The notes: generated by a model from the sequence alone, not told the origin. A DNA stretch of 64,000 nucleotides from Hymenobacter guriensis (GCF_015773195.1 NZ_JADWYK010000004.1:310001-374000), one strand, 5' to 3'. Counted from the first letter of the stretch, positions 27,679 to 37,879 are shown. Translations and numbers: made by a program.

Positions 27679-30600
27679 ATGTCTCCCATGGAGCTAGCTG
27701 CGCCTCAGGGCCTATACCGGCCCGAATTCGAACACGACGCCTGCGGTACGGGCTTTATAGCTTACGTCGATGGTCGCCGGTCGCACCAGATTGTGACTGA
27801 TGCGCTGACGATTCTGGAAAATATGGAGCACCGCGGTGCCTGCGGCTGCGATGCTGACTCCGGCGACGGGGCAGGCATTCTGCTGCAACTGCCCCACTGG
27901 TTTTTCCTGGAGGAATGTACCACGCTGGGCATCCGCCTGCCCGAGCCGGGCGAGTACGGCGTGGGCATGGCGTTTCTCCCTAAGAGCAGCGGCGCGCGCC
28001 AGGCCTGCCGCGAAATCATTGATGCGGCCGCCGCGCAGCTGGGCTTTCCGGTGCTGGGCTACCGGCCGGTGGCAGTGAATCCGGCCGGTATTGGCCACAC
28101 CGCTTTGTCGGGCGAGCCAGCCATTGAGCAGCTGTTTGTAGGCCGCCCAGCCGGTGTGACTACGCCCGAGGATTTTGAGCGCAAGCTCTACGTACTGCGT
28201 CGCCTCATCAGCCGCGAGGTAGCCGCCAGCGTGCCGGAGGAAGAAGTGTACTTCACGTCCCTTTCCTGCCGCGTCATCATCTATAAAGGCCAGCTGACCA
28301 CCTACCAGGTGCGGGGCTACTTCCCCGAGCTGTCGGACGAGCGGGTAACGTCCGGCATCGGCATGGTGCACTCGCGCTTCTCCACCAATACCTTTCCCTC
28401 GTGGCGGCTGGCCCAGCCTTTCCGCCTCATGGCGCATAATGGAGAAATCAACACCCTGCGCGGCAACCTGAACTGGTTTTACGCCGGCCTTCCCTCCTAC
28501 CTCTCGCCCTATTTCAGCGCGGAGGAAATGGAGATTCTGCTGCCCGTCATCGACGCCAACCAGTCGGACTCGGCCTGCCTCGACAACATTGTGGAGTTGC
28601 TGCTGCACTGCGGCCGCCCGCTGCCCCACGTCATGATGATGCTGGTGCCCGAGGCCTGGGACGGCAACGAGCAGATGGACCCGCTCAAAAAGGCGTTTTA
28701 CGAGTTCCACGCCACCTTTATGGCCCCCTGGGACGGCCCGGCGGCGCTGCTTTTCACCGATGGCCGCATGATTGGGGCCATGCTGGACCGCAATGGCCTA
28801 CGCCCCCTGCGCTACGCCTTCACCAACGACGGGCGGGTGCTGGTAGCTTCCGAGGCCGGCGTGCTGGGTGTGGGCCTACCCGAAGCCAGCGTGGTGCGCA
28901 AAGGCCGCCTGCAGCCGGGCAAAATGCTGCTGATTGACACCGTAGCCGGGCAGATCATCACCGACGAGGAGCTGAAAGCCCAAGCCGCCAGCCGCCAGCC
29001 CTACGGCCAGTGGCTGAGCGAGTACCAGATCCGGCTGGAAGAGCTTCCTGAGCCCCGGCTGGTATTCACCGACCTGGCGGCCGAATCGGTATTCAAGTAC
29101 CACCAGGTGTTTGGCTACACCCGTGAGGATATTGATACGATTCTTACCCCCATGGCCGTGGAGGGCAAGGAGCCTATCGGCTCTATGGGCGTGGACTCGC
29201 CGCTGGCCGTGCTTTCCGACCAGCCCCAGCACCTGAGCAGCTACTTCAAGCAGTTCTTTGCTCAGGTCACCAACCCGCCCATCGACCCCATTCGGGAGCG
29301 GCTGGTGATGAGCCTGGCCACCTTCATCGGCAACAACGGCAACATCCTGGATGAGGACAAAATGCATTGCCACTGCGTGGCCCTGCGTCAGCCCATCCTT
29401 ACCAACCACGAGCTGGAAAAGCTGCGCAGCATCGACACGGGCCTGTTCAACGCCAAGACCATCAACACCTACTTCCGGGCCGATGGCAAGCCGGGCGCGC
29501 TGCAGGCCGGTCTGGCGCGCCTGTGCCGCTACGCCGAGGACGCAGTAGACGACGGCTTCGAAGTGCTGATTCTCTCCGACCGGGCCCTCGACTCGGAGCA
29601 CGCGGCCATTCCTTCCCTGCTGGCCGTGTCGGCGGTGCATCACCACCTCATCCGCAAGGGCTACCGGGGCTCGGTAGGCCTGGTAGTGGAAGCCGGCGAC
29701 GCCTGGGAAGTACACCATTTTGCCTGCCTGCTGGCCTTTGGGGCTACGGCCATCAACCCGTATCTGGCTTTGAGCACTATCCGCACCTTACACTACGAGG
29801 GGCGGCTGGGTGCGGGCCTCGCGGTGCCCAAGCTGGAAGCCAACTACCAGAAAGCCGTGTGCGACGGGCTGCTGAAGATATTCTCGAAGATGGGCATCAG
29901 CACCCTGCAGAGCTACCACGGCGCGCAGGTGTTTGAAATTCTCGGCATCAACCGCGCCGTAGTAGACCAGTATTTCACCGGCGCCGTGACGCGCATTGGC
30001 GGGCTGGGGCTCGATGAAATTGCCCGTGAAACGCTGTTTAAGCACTTTCAGGGCTTCCGGACCAGCACACTGGAAGAGCAGAACCTGCTGCCCGAAGGCG
30101 GCGTGTACCAGTGGCGCCGCCGGGGCGAAGCGCACCAGTTCAACCCCGAAACGGTACACCTGCTCCAGCACGCCACCCGCACCGGCTCCTACGAAACCTA
30201 CCAGCGCTACGCGCGGCTGGTGAATACGCCTGGCAAAAGTGCCTTCACCCTGCGCGGCCTGCTCGACTTTGCCCACCACCGCCCGGCCGTACCGCTGGAA
30301 GAAGTAGAGCCGGCCGAAAATATCATGCGGCGTTTTGCCACCGGGGCTATGTCGTTCGGCTCGATTTCGCACGAGGCGCACAGCACCCTGGCCATTGCCA
30401 TGAACCGCATCGGGGGCAAGAGCAACACGGGCGAGGGCGGCGAAGACCCTATGCGCTACGAGGTGATGGAAAATGGCGACTCCATGCGCTCGGCCATCAA
30501 GCAGGTGGCCTCGGCCCGCTTCGGCGTGACGGCCCACTACCTCACCAATGCCGACGAGCTGCAGATCAAGATGGCCCAGGGCGCCAAGCCGGGGGAAGGC

Positions 30601-32205
30601 GGGCAACTGCCCGGCCACAAGGTGGACGAGTGGATTGCGAAGGTGCGCCACGCCACGCCCGGCGTGGGCCTGATTTCGCCCCCGCCCCACCACGACATCT
30701 ACTCCATTGAGGATTTGGCCCAGCTGATTTTTGACCTCAAGAACGCCAACCGCTCCGCCCGCATCAACGTGAAGCTGGTAAGCAAGGCCGGTGTGGGTAC
30801 TATTGCGGCCGGCGTGGCCAAAGCCCATGCCGACGTGATTCTGGTGGCCGGCTACGACGGCGGCACCGGCGCTTCGCCGCTGAGTTCCATCCGCCACGCC
30901 GGGCTGCCCTGGGAGCTGGGCCTAGCCGAAGCTCACCAGACGCTGGTGCGCAACCAACTCCGCAGCCGCGTGGTGCTGCAGGCCGACGGGCAACTGAAAA
31001 CCGGCCGCGACCTGGCCATTGCTACCCTGCTGGGAGCCGAGGAATGGGGCGTGGCCACGGCCGCGCTGGTGGCCGGCGGCTGCGTGATGATGCGCAAATG
31101 TCACCTCAATACCTGCCCCGTAGGCGTAGCTACGCAGGATCCGGAGCTGCGCCGTCTGTTTAGTGGGCAGCCCGAGCATATTGTAAACCTGTTCCGGTTT
31201 CTGGCCGAGGAGTTGCGCGAAATCATGGCGGAGCTGGGTTTCCGCACCATCAACGAAATGGTGGGCCGGGCGCAGTTTCTCAAGCCCCGTCCCAATATTC
31301 AGCACTGGAAAGCCCGCCACCTCGACCTGCGCGACCTGCTCTACCTCACCTCCCCGGAGCCGGGCAGCACCCTGCACCAAAGCGAAGAGCAGGACCACGG
31401 CCTCAGCGGCATCCTCGACTGGCAGCTGCTGGAGCACGCCGGCCCGGCCCTGGAGCATCAGCAGCCCGTGCAGGCTGAGTTTGCCGTCCGCAACATCGAC
31501 CGCACCATCGGCACGCTGCTTTCCAACGAAATCACCAAGCGCTACCACGCCGCCGGCCTGCCCGAAGGCACCATCAGCTACACCTTCCGGGGAGCCGCGG
31601 GGCAGAGCTTCGGGGCGTTCAGCGTGCGCGGCCTTTCCTTCCGCCTCGAAGGCGAAGCCAACGACTACGTGGGCAAGGGCCTGAGCGGGGCGCGCCTTAT
31701 CATTCACCCCGCCCCGGATGCCAGCTTTGTGCCCGAGCAGAACATCATCATCGGCAACGTGGCCCTGTACGGCGCTACTTCTGGTGAGCTGTTCGTGCGC
31801 GGACAGGCCGGGGAGCGGTTTGCCGTGCGCAACTCCGGGGCTACGGCTGTGGTGGAAGGCGTGGGTGACCACGGCTGCGAGTACATGACGGGAGGGCGCG
31901 CCCTCATTCTGGGGCGCACCGGCCGCAACTTCGCCGCCGGTATGAGCGGGGGTATTGCCTGGGTGTACGATGCTGACGGCTCCTTCCCCCAGAACTGCAA
32001 CCCCGAAATGGTGGAGCTCGATCCGCTCGACGCCGACGACGAAGCCCACATCCAGACCCTGCTTCGCCAGCATAGCGAGCTAACCGGCAGCCAGCTGGCC
32101 GCCTTCCTGCTGGGCAACTGGCCCGAAGAAGCCCGGAAATTTGTGAAGGTATTCCCGAGCGAATACAAGAAGGTGCTGCAAAAGGCGCGGGTAGCCGCGG
32201 TTTAG
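27679..32205 (+). CDS. gltB: Glutamate synthase large (alpha) subunit
   Basis: A 1508-residue GOGAT large subunit that turns glutamine and 2-oxoglutarate into two glutamates. The class II glutaminase domain begins at C22 in HDACGTGFIA, which becomes the N-terminal nucleophile after removal of the short propeptide. The FMN/2-oxoglutarate domain includes KPGEGGQLPGHKV and GYDGGTGASPLSS; the 3Fe-4S cluster cysteines are C1135, C1141 and C1146 in CVMMRKCHLNTCPVG. The C-terminal beta-helix (GVGDHGCEYMTGG, then ALILGRTGRNFAAGMSGG) is complete. The start could also be the Met three residues on. gltD follows, so the NADPH-type enzyme is complete. Confidence 0.97.
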   Translation: MSPMELAAPQGLYRPEFEHDACGTGFIAYVDGRRSHQIVTDALTILENMEHRGACGCDADSGDGAGILLQLPHWFFLEECTTLGIRLPEPGEYGVGMAFLPKSSGARQACREIIDAAAAQLGFPVLGYRPVAVNPAGIGHTALSGEPAIEQLFVGRPAGVTTPEDFERKLYVLRRLISREVAASVPEEEVYFTSLSCRVIIYKGQLTTYQVRGYFPELSDERVTSGIGMVHSRFSTNTFPSWRLAQPFRLMAHNGEINTLRGNLNWFYAGLPSYLSPYFSAEEMEILLPVIDANQSDSACLDNIVELLLHCGRPLPHVMMMLVPEAWDGNEQMDPLKKAFYEFHATFMAPWDGPAALLFTDGRMIGAMLDRNGLRPLRYAFTNDGRVLVASEAGVLGVGLPEASVVRKGRLQPGKMLLIDTVAGQIITDEELKAQAASRQPYGQWLSEYQIRLEELPEPRLVFTDLAAESVFKYHQVFGYTREDIDTILTPMAVEGKEPIGSMGVDSPLAVLSDQPQHLSSYFKQFFAQVTNPPIDPIRERLVMSLATFIGNNGNILDEDKMHCHCVALRQPILTNHELEKLRSIDTGLFNAKTINTYFRADGKPGALQAGLARLCRYAEDAVDDGFEVLILSDRALDSEHAAIPSLLAVSAVHHHLIRKGYRGSVGLVVEAGDAWEVHHFACLLAFGATAINPYLALSTIRTLHYEGRLGAGLAVPKLEANYQKAVCDGLLKIFSKMGISTLQSYHGAQVFEILGINRAVVDQYFTGAVTRIGGLGLDEIARETLFKHFQGFRTSTLEEQNLLPEGGVYQWRRRGEAHQFNPETVHLLQHATRTGSYETYQRYARLVNTPGKSAFTLRGLLDFAHHRPAVPLEEVEPAENIMRRFATGAMSFGSISHEAHSTLAIAMNRIGGKSNTGEGGEDPMRYEVMENGDSMRSAIKQVASARFGVTAHYLTNADELQIKMAQGAKPGEGGQLPGHKVDEWIAKVRHATPGVGLISPPPHHDIYSIEDLAQLIFDLKNANRSARINVKLVSKAGVGTIAAGVAKAHADVILVAGYDGGTGASPLSSIRHAGLPWELGLAEAHQTLVRNQLRSRVVLQADGQLKTGRDLAIATLLGAEEWGVATAALVAGGCVMMRKCHLNTCPVGVATQDPELRRLFSGQPEHIVNLFRFLAEELREIMAELGFRTINEMVGRAQFLKPRPNIQHWKARHLDLRDLLYLTSPEPGSTLHQSEEQDHGLSGILDWQLLEHAGPALEHQQPVQAEFAVRNIDRTIGTLLSNEITKRYHAAGLPEGTISYTFRGAAGQSFGAFSVRGLSFRLEGEANDYVGKGLSGARLIIHPAPDASFVPEQNIIIGNVALYGATSGELFVRGQAGERFAVRNSGATAVVEGVGDHGCEYMTGGRALILGRTGRNFAAGMSGGIAWVYDADGSFPQNCNPEMVELDPLDADDEAHIQTLLRQHSELTGSQLAAFLLGNWPEEARKFVKVFPSEYKKVLQKARVAAV

Positions 32206-32289
32206 CCTCCATTTCATCCAGAATGTCATGCCAGGCAAAGCCAGGGCATGGCTCCTACCCGACAACAACTCAACGACGCAAAGCCAATC

Positions 32290-33765
32290 ATGGGCAATAG
32301 CACCGGTTTCAAGGAATTTCAGCGCGAAACGCCGGCCAAGGCACACCCGCAGGAGCGCGTGGTGCACAACCGCGAGTTTGTCGCCACTTACTCCGATACC
32401 CAACTACATCAGCAGTCGGCCCGATGTATGGAGTGCGGTATTCCGTTCTGCCACGCGGGCTGCCCGCTGGGCAACATCATCCCCGAGTTCAACGACGCGG
32501 TGTACCGCCAGGATTGGGAGCAGGCCTACCAGATTCTGAGCTCCACCAACAACTTCCCCGAGTTTACGGGCCGCATCTGCCCCGCGCCCTGCGAGTCGGC
32601 CTGCGTGCTGGGCATCCATGCGGCGCCGGTGGCCATTGAGGAAATAGAAAAGCACATCATCGAAATTGCCTTCGCCAAGGGCTACGTACAACCCACTGCT
32701 CCGGTACTTAAAACGGGTAAAACGGTAGCCGTAGTAGGTTCCGGCCCGGCCGGGCTGGCGGCGGCGGCCCAACTGGTGCGCGCCGGCCACGCCGTCACGG
32801 TGTTTGAGCGCGACGACCGACCCGGCGGCCTGCTCCGCTACGGCATTCCTGATTTCAAGCTTGACAAGTGGGTGATTGACCGCCGCATTCGTTTGCTCGA
32901 AGAAGACGGGGTGCAGTTCCGGTGCAACACCGAAATCGGCCGCGACATCCACGCCCGGGAGCTGACGGCGCAGTTCGATGCCGTGGTGCTGGCCGGCGGG
33001 GCGCTGGTGCCGAAAGAACTGCCCCTGCCCGGCCGCGAGCTGGCGGGTATTCACTTCGCCATGGACTACCTCACCCAGCACAACCGCCGCGTGAGCGGGC
33101 TGCCCATCGACGCGCAGGAGCTGCTGGCCTCGGGCAAGGATGTGGTGGTGATTGGCAGCGGCGACACAGGCTCCGACTGCGTGGGCACGGCCAATCGTCA
33201 GCAGGCGCGCACCGTCACGCAGTTTGCGCTTATGCACCAGCCCAAGCCCGAGCGCCCCAACTTTGAGCCCTGGCCCCACTACCCCACTGCCATGTTCCGC
33301 ACCAGCACCTCCCACGAGGAAGGCTGCCAGCGCTACTGGGGTATCAACACCAAAGCTTTTCTGGGCGACGAAAACGGCCACGTGCGGGCCCTGCTGGTGA
33401 CGGACGTGACCTGGGAAACCGACGTACTGGGCCGCCGCCTGGCGTTCAGCGAAGTAGAAGGCTCGGAGCGCGAAATACCCTGTCAGCTGGCTTTGCTGGC
33501 CCTGGGCTTTGCCTCTCCCCGCTACGAAGGCCTGCTGGAACAGCTGGGCGTAGCCCTGGATGAGCGGGGCAACGTGCGCACCGTTTCCGACGACGAATTC
33601 CTGACCTCCCAGCCCAACGTATTTGTGGCCGGCGACATGCGCCGGGGTCAGTCGTTGGTGGTGTGGGCCATTTCCGAAGGCCGCGAGGCCGCCCGCCAGG
33701 TTGACTTCTTCCTGACTGGCAAAACCGCGCTGGTGAGCAAGGATGCGGTGGGCATGTTCGGGTAA
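32290..33765 (+). CDS. gltD: Glutamate synthase small (beta) subunit
   Basis: A 491-residue FAD/NAD(P)H oxidoreductase that feeds electrons to GltB. ATG at 32290 (MGNSTGFKEFQRETP) matches the family N-terminus better than an ATG 42 bases earlier. N-terminal 4Fe-4S cysteines are C46, C49, C54 and C58, followed by C97, C101 and C105. VGSGPAGLAAAAQL is the FAD loop and VIGSGDTGSDC the NADPH loop. It lies 84 bases after gltB, surely in one operon, and ends before a bidirectional terminator. Confidence 0.96.
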   Translation: MGNSTGFKEFQRETPAKAHPQERVVHNREFVATYSDTQLHQQSARCMECGIPFCHAGCPLGNIIPEFNDAVYRQDWEQAYQILSSTNNFPEFTGRICPAPCESACVLGIHAAPVAIEEIEKHIIEIAFAKGYVQPTAPVLKTGKTVAVVGSGPAGLAAAAQLVRAGHAVTVFERDDRPGGLLRYGIPDFKLDKWVIDRRIRLLEEDGVQFRCNTEIGRDIHARELTAQFDAVVLAGGALVPKELPLPGRELAGIHFAMDYLTQHNRRVSGLPIDAQELLASGKDVVVIGSGDTGSDCVGTANRQQARTVTQFALMHQPKPERPNFEPWPHYPTAMFRTSTSHEEGCQRYWGINTKAFLGDENGHVRALLVTDVTWETDVLGRRLAFSEVEGSEREIPCQLALLALGFASPRYEGLLEQLGVALDERGNVRTVSDDEFLTSQPNVFVAGDMRRGQSLVVWAISEGREAARQVDFFLTGKTALVSKDAVGMFG

Positions 33766-33809
33766 AGCTGTTTGTAACAGAAACGTTGGAACATCATACC
33801 GAATAAAAT

Positions 33810-33839
33810 GAAACGCCCGCTACTGGTAGCGGGCGTTTC
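33810..33839. terminator. Bidirectional terminator between gltD and dnaB
   Basis: A perfect 13-bp stem (33810-33822 with 33827-33839) with a CTGG loop between convergent genes, followed by a short T-rich stretch. Confidence 0.85.
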
Positions 33840-33854
33840 TCTTTTACCTCCAGC

Positions 33855-35468
33855 CTAAAACGGCGGCGGACCGTCGTCGAAGTTGCTGCGCGGGAAGGGC
33901 TGAGCGGGCGGCGGGCCGTCGTTGTTGAGGCGGGAGCCCAGGCGGATGGTGTTGGGCGTAAAGCCGGTTTGCTCGTCAAAGCTGCTGGGCGGGAAGGCGC
34001 CGGGGTTGAAGCCCGCGTCGCCGAAGCCTCCGCCCCCGTCGAGGTCGGCAAACTTGGTGAACTTGCCGATGAACTTGAGCTGCACGGTTTCGAGGGAGCC
34101 GTTCCGGTGCTTGGCAATGATAACCTCGCCGGTACCCTGGGTGGGGTTGCCCATTTCGTCCTCCGTAATTTTGTAGTACTCGGGGCGGTACAGAAAGATT
34201 ACCATGTCGGCATCCTGCTCGATGGAGCCCGATTCCCGCAGGTCACTTAGCTGGGGCTTCTTGTCGCCGCCGCGGGTTTCCACCGAACGGGAAAGCTGCG
34301 ACAGGGCCAGCACCGGCACGTTCAGCTCCTTGGCAATGCCTTTCAACGCCCGCGAAATCGAGGCAATTTCCTGTTCGCGGTTGCCGGCCCCTTTGCCATC
34401 GGTGTTGCCGGTCATCAGCTGCAGATAGTCGATGATAATCATCGAAATATCGTGGTGGGCCTTGAGGCGGCGGCACTTGGTGCGCAGCTCCCGGATGCTC
34501 AGGCCGGGTGTATCATCGATGTAGATGGGCGCCGACGAGAGGCCGGAAATCTTGTGGTTGAGCTGGGCCCACTCGTAGTCGGCCAGGTTGCCTTTCTTGA
34601 TTTTCTCGGAGTCCAGCTCTGCCTCGGCCGAAATCAAACGATTCACGAGCTGGAGCGAGGACATTTCCAGGGAGAAAATGGCCACCGGCTTCTTGAACTC
34701 CACCGCCGCGTTGCGCATGGCCGAAACCACGAAAGCGGTTTTACCCATACCCGGACGCGCTGCAATAATCACTAAATCAGATGGTTGCCAGCCGGAGGTT
34801 ACGCGGTCCAGGGCCGAGAAGCCAGAGGGCACGCCGGTGAGGCCGTCCTTCTGGTCCTTCTTTTCTTCCAGCTCCTTGATGGCCTTGCCCATCAGGCTGC
34901 GCATGTCGTCGAAATTTTTGCGGATGTTGGATTCCGACACCTCGAACAACGACTGCTCGGTGGAGTCAAGCAGGTTGAACACGTCGGTTGTATCCTCGAA
35001 AGCGTCGCGCTGAATGTCGGAGGCAATGCGGATCAGCTCCCGCTTGATGGCGTTTTCGGTGATGATGCGGGCGTGGTACTCAATGTTGGCCGCCGAGTTC
35101 ACCTTGAAGGTGAGGCTGGCGACGTAGTGCGCCCCGCCGGCCACTTCCAGCTCACCCATCTCGCGCAACTCGTGCGTAACCGTCAGAATATCAATAGGTT
35201 CCGACTTGTCAAACAGGTTCAGGATGGCCTTGAAGATACGCTGGTGGCCATCCTTGTAGAAGCTCTGGGGCTTGAGCAGGTCGATAACCGTGGTGAGGGC
35301 ATCCTTTTCCAGCATCAGCGCACCCAGTACGGCGGCTTCCAGCTCAAGGGCCTGGGGCGGCAGCTTGCCGGCCGGACCACTGGCCGGAATTACCGGCGGG
35401 CGGTTGTTCCAGGCAGCTTTCGCTCGTGAGCCAGCTTGTTTCAGGCGGTCATCCATCCGGTCGTTCAT
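33855..35468 (-). CDS. dnaB: Replicative DNA helicase DnaB
   Basis: A 537-residue hexameric helicase that unwinds DNA at the fork. The N-terminal domain (about 38-140, PQALELEAAVLGALM) binds primase; the RecA-like domain has Walker A RPGMGKT at 238-244, Walker B SMIIIDYLQLM, and the DnaB H3/H4 motifs ALSQLSRSVETR and DLRESGSIEQDADMV. It has no intein. The last 70 residues are a glycine/proline-rich disordered tail ending DGPPPF, typical of the lineage. ATG at 35468 is preferred to a GTG one codon earlier. Confidence 0.97.
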   Translation of the reverse strand: MNDRMDDRLKQAGSRAKAAWNNRPPVIPASGPAGKLPPQALELEAAVLGALMLEKDALTTVIDLLKPQSFYKDGHQRIFKAILNLFDKSEPIDILTVTHELREMGELEVAGGAHYVASLTFKVNSAANIEYHARIITENAIKRELIRIASDIQRDAFEDTTDVFNLLDSTEQSLFEVSESNIRKNFDDMRSLMGKAIKELEEKKDQKDGLTGVPSGFSALDRVTSGWQPSDLVIIAARPGMGKTAFVVSAMRNAAVEFKKPVAIFSLEMSSLQLVNRLISAEAELDSEKIKKGNLADYEWAQLNHKISGLSSAPIYIDDTPGLSIRELRTKCRRLKAHHDISMIIIDYLQLMTGNTDGKGAGNREQEIASISRALKGIAKELNVPVLALSQLSRSVETRGGDKKPQLSDLRESGSIEQDADMVIFLYRPEYYKITEDEMGNPTQGTGEVIIAKHRNGSLETVQLKFIGKFTKFADLDGGGGFGDAGFNPGAFPPSSFDEQTGFTPNTIRLGSRLNNDGPPPAQPFPRSNFDDGPPPF

Positions 35469-35630
35469 CACTTAAGGTAGCACTACAAGGTAAGCAGGTT
35501 GGGCCGATTCAGGCGGGAATTTCTACCAGCCGGCCCGAATTTTACCCAAAGGGATACAAAGCTAACGGCTGGGCTCTACAATCCGGGGCTGGCAGAAAAT
35601 GTTTCTTTTTTGTATGCTGATAAGGCAACA

Positions 35631-35659
35631 GGGGCAGGTGAAGAGGTGACACCTGCCCC
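35631..35659. repeat. Inverted repeat upstream of mpl
   Basis: GGGGCAGGTG (35631-35640) and CACCTGCCCC (35650-35659) form a 10-bp hairpin. Direct copies of ACCTGT and TCACC follow up to 35690, just before the mpl -7 element. Role unknown. Confidence 0.5.
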
Positions 35660-35692
35660 GTGCTACTTGTCACCTGTTACCTGTCACCGCTT

Positions 35693-35700
35693 ACCTTTGC
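35693..35700 (+). promoter_or_regulatory. -7 element of the mpl promoter
   Basis: TACCTTTG is an exact TAnnTTTG match, 24 bases before the ATG, with a TTG 22 bases further upstream. Confidence 0.55.
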
Positions 35701-35724
35701 CGCCCTATTCTTTATTCCGACCGA

Positions 35725-37110
35725 ATGGCCGCTACTCCTTCCTCGCTCCAACGCCTGCACCTGATTGCGACCGGGGGCAGCATCATGCACAACCTGGCCC
35801 TGGCCCTGCACCAGCGCGGTGCCCACGTAACGGGCTCCGACGACGAAATTTTTGAACCGGCCAAAAGCCGTCTGGCCAAAGCCGGGCTGCTGCCGGCTGC
35901 GGAGGGCTGGTTTCCCGAGAAAATTACGGCCGACCTAGACGCCGTGATTGTGGGCATGCACGCCCGCGCCGACAACCCCGAGCTGCTGCGCGCCCAGGAG
36001 CTGGGTCTACGGGTCTACTCCTTTCCCGAGTTTATCTACGAAGCCTCCCGCGACAAGCAGCGCATCGTCATTGGCGGCTCGCACGGCAAAACCAGCATCA
36101 CCTCCCTCATCCTGCACGTGTTGCGCTACCACGGTCGTAAGTTCGACTATGCCGTGGGCGCCCAGCTGGAAGGCTTCGAGCTGATGGTAAAGCTGACGGA
36201 GGACGCGCCCATCATCATCATTGAGGGCGACGAGTACCTGGCCTCGCCCATTGACCGGCGGCCCAAGTTTCACTTGTACCAGCACCACATCGGCGTTATT
36301 TCGGGCATCAGCTGGGACCACATCAACGTGTTTCCGACCGAGGAAGTCTACCGGGAGCAGTTCCGCATCTTCGCGGAGATGACGCCCAAGGCCGGCGTGC
36401 TCATCTACGACCAGGACGACGAGCAGGTGCAGCTGGTAACAGTGCCCTCCAGCCCCGACGTGAAGTACATCGGCTACGGCCCCCACGAGCACGTGATTCG
36501 GGACGGCAAGACTTTCCTGCTCAACAAGAAGGATGAGGAAGTGCCGGTGCAGGTGTTTGGGGAGCACAACCTGCGCAACATCTCGGCGGCCAAGGAAGTA
36601 TGCAAGCAGCTGGGCATCAAAGGCAAGGAATTCTACGAGGCGCTGGCCTCGTTTAAGGGCGCCGCCCGGCGGCTGGAAAAGGTGAGCGAAGGCGCGGGCT
36701 CGGTGGTGTACAAGGACTTTGCCCACGCACCCAGCAAGCTGAAGGCCACAGCGGCGGCCTTTAAAAAGCAGTACCCGCAGCGCAAGCTGGTGGCCTGCTT
36801 GGAGCTGCACACCTTTAGCTCGCTCAACCCCGCCTTCCTGCCCCAGTACGCCCACACCTTCGACGCGCCCGACGTGGCGGTGGTGTACTTCAACCCCCAC
36901 GTGCTGGAGCACAAGCGCCTGCCGGCGTTGCCGCCCGAGGCCGTGCAGCAGGCCTTCCAGCGCCTCGACCTGCAGGTGTTTACCGACAGCCGGGAGCTGG
37001 CCGCCTTCCTGCACGCTCAGGACTGGCAGAACGCCAACCTGCTGATGATGTCGTCGGGTACGTTTGACGGGCTCGACCTGAACCAGCTGGCGGCCGAAGT
37101 CACAAAATAG
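35725..37110 (+). CDS. mpl: Murein peptide ligase (Mpl-type Mur ligase)
   Basis: A 461-residue Mur ligase of the Mpl type, which joins recycled L-Ala-D-Glu-meso-DAP tripeptide to UDP-MurNAc, saving cell-wall material. IATGGSIMHNLALAL opens the UDP-binding domain, GGSHGKTS (117-124) is the ATP P-loop, IIEGDEYLASPIDRRPKF holds the catalytic acidic residue, and FKGAARRLEKV and DFAHAPSKLKAT are Mpl-like C-terminal motifs. MurC is the nearest alternative, but the first motif and the DFAHAPS form favour Mpl. The hydrolase gene starts 7 bases downstream. Confidence 0.9.
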   Translation: MAATPSSLQRLHLIATGGSIMHNLALALHQRGAHVTGSDDEIFEPAKSRLAKAGLLPAAEGWFPEKITADLDAVIVGMHARADNPELLRAQELGLRVYSFPEFIYEASRDKQRIVIGGSHGKTSITSLILHVLRYHGRKFDYAVGAQLEGFELMVKLTEDAPIIIIEGDEYLASPIDRRPKFHLYQHHIGVISGISWDHINVFPTEEVYREQFRIFAEMTPKAGVLIYDQDDEQVQLVTVPSSPDVKYIGYGPHEHVIRDGKTFLLNKKDEEVPVQVFGEHNLRNISAAKEVCKQLGIKGKEFYEALASFKGAARRLEKVSEGAGSVVYKDFAHAPSKLKATAAAFKKQYPQRKLVACLELHTFSSLNPAFLPQYAHTFDAPDVAVVYFNPHVLEHKRLPALPPEAVQQAFQRLDLQVFTDSRELAAFLHAQDWQNANLLMMSSGTFDGLDLNQLAAEVTK

Positions 37111-37117
37111 CGCAACG

Positions 37118-37828
37118 ATGAAACCTCCTCTGCTCCTGCTGCACGGTGCGCTGGCTTCCGACAAGCAGCTTAAACCCCTGACCCGCCAGCTCGCAACGGC
37201 CTTCGATGTGCGCACATTCAGCTTCAGCGGGCACGGCGGCCAGCCCCTGGACGGGCCGGCTTTTTCTATGGCTGGCTTTGCCGGGGAAGTGCTCCGGTTC
37301 CTGGATGCGCAGGGTTGGGAAGCGGCCCACGTATTCGGCTACAGCATGGGCGGCTACGCGGCTTTGCTGGCCGCTACCCAGGCTCCAGCCCGGTTTCTCA
37401 GTATCACCACGCTGGGTACTACGTTTGGTTGGTCGCCAGCAACAGCTGCGCAGGCTACTGCCTTCCTTGATGCGGACAAGATGCGCGAGAAAGTACCGCA
37501 GTTTGCCGCTCACTTAGAAGAGCTGCACGCGCCTACGCCCCTGCCCGCGCTGCTTCAGGCTACTGCCGCCCTCATGCGCAGCCTCGGCGACGCACCCCCG
37601 CTCACCCAGGCCAACCTCAGCACGCTGGAAGTACCCGTGCAGGTACTGGTAGGCGAACTGGATACCACGGCCGGCGTGGATACTTCCCAGCAGTTTGCCA
37701 ACTATCTGCCCCGCGCCGTGTTCGAAATCATCATGAACACCCCGCACCCACTGGATAAAGTCAACCCCGACCTGCTGGCCTCCCGCGTAGCGCAGTTTGC
37801 CGGGCAGGCAATGGCCGGTCCGCGCTAA
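37118..37828 (+). CDS. Alpha/beta hydrolase
   Basis: A 236-residue alpha/beta hydrolase. LLLLHGALASDKQ forms the oxyanion region, GYSMGGY holds nucleophile S76, and D182 (VGELDTT) and H210 (NTPHPLDKV) complete the triad. It starts 7 bases after mpl and is probably co-transcribed. No signal peptide. Substrate unknown. Confidence 0.88.
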   Translation: MKPPLLLLHGALASDKQLKPLTRQLATAFDVRTFSFSGHGGQPLDGPAFSMAGFAGEVLRFLDAQGWEAAHVFGYSMGGYAALLAATQAPARFLSITTLGTTFGWSPATAAQATAFLDADKMREKVPQFAAHLEELHAPTPLPALLQATAALMRSLGDAPPLTQANLSTLEVPVQVLVGELDTTAGVDTSQQFANYLPRAVFEIIMNTPHPLDKVNPDLLASRVAQFAGQAMAGPR

Positions 37829-37844
37829 GCCGGAGGAAACCCAC

Positions 37845-37879
37845 AAAAAAAGCCCGCCAGGTACTTGGCGGGCTTTTTT
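37845..37879. terminator. Bidirectional terminator after mpl-hydrolase
   Basis: A 14-15-bp stem AAAAAAGCCCGCCA with its complement and a six-base loop. It also closes the leftward M48-lipoprotein unit. Confidence 0.85.

Noticed and set aside
29788..32073. Long leftward frames opposite gltB
   Set aside because: gltB is intact on the plus strand with all cofactor motifs; the opposite frames are compositional shadows.
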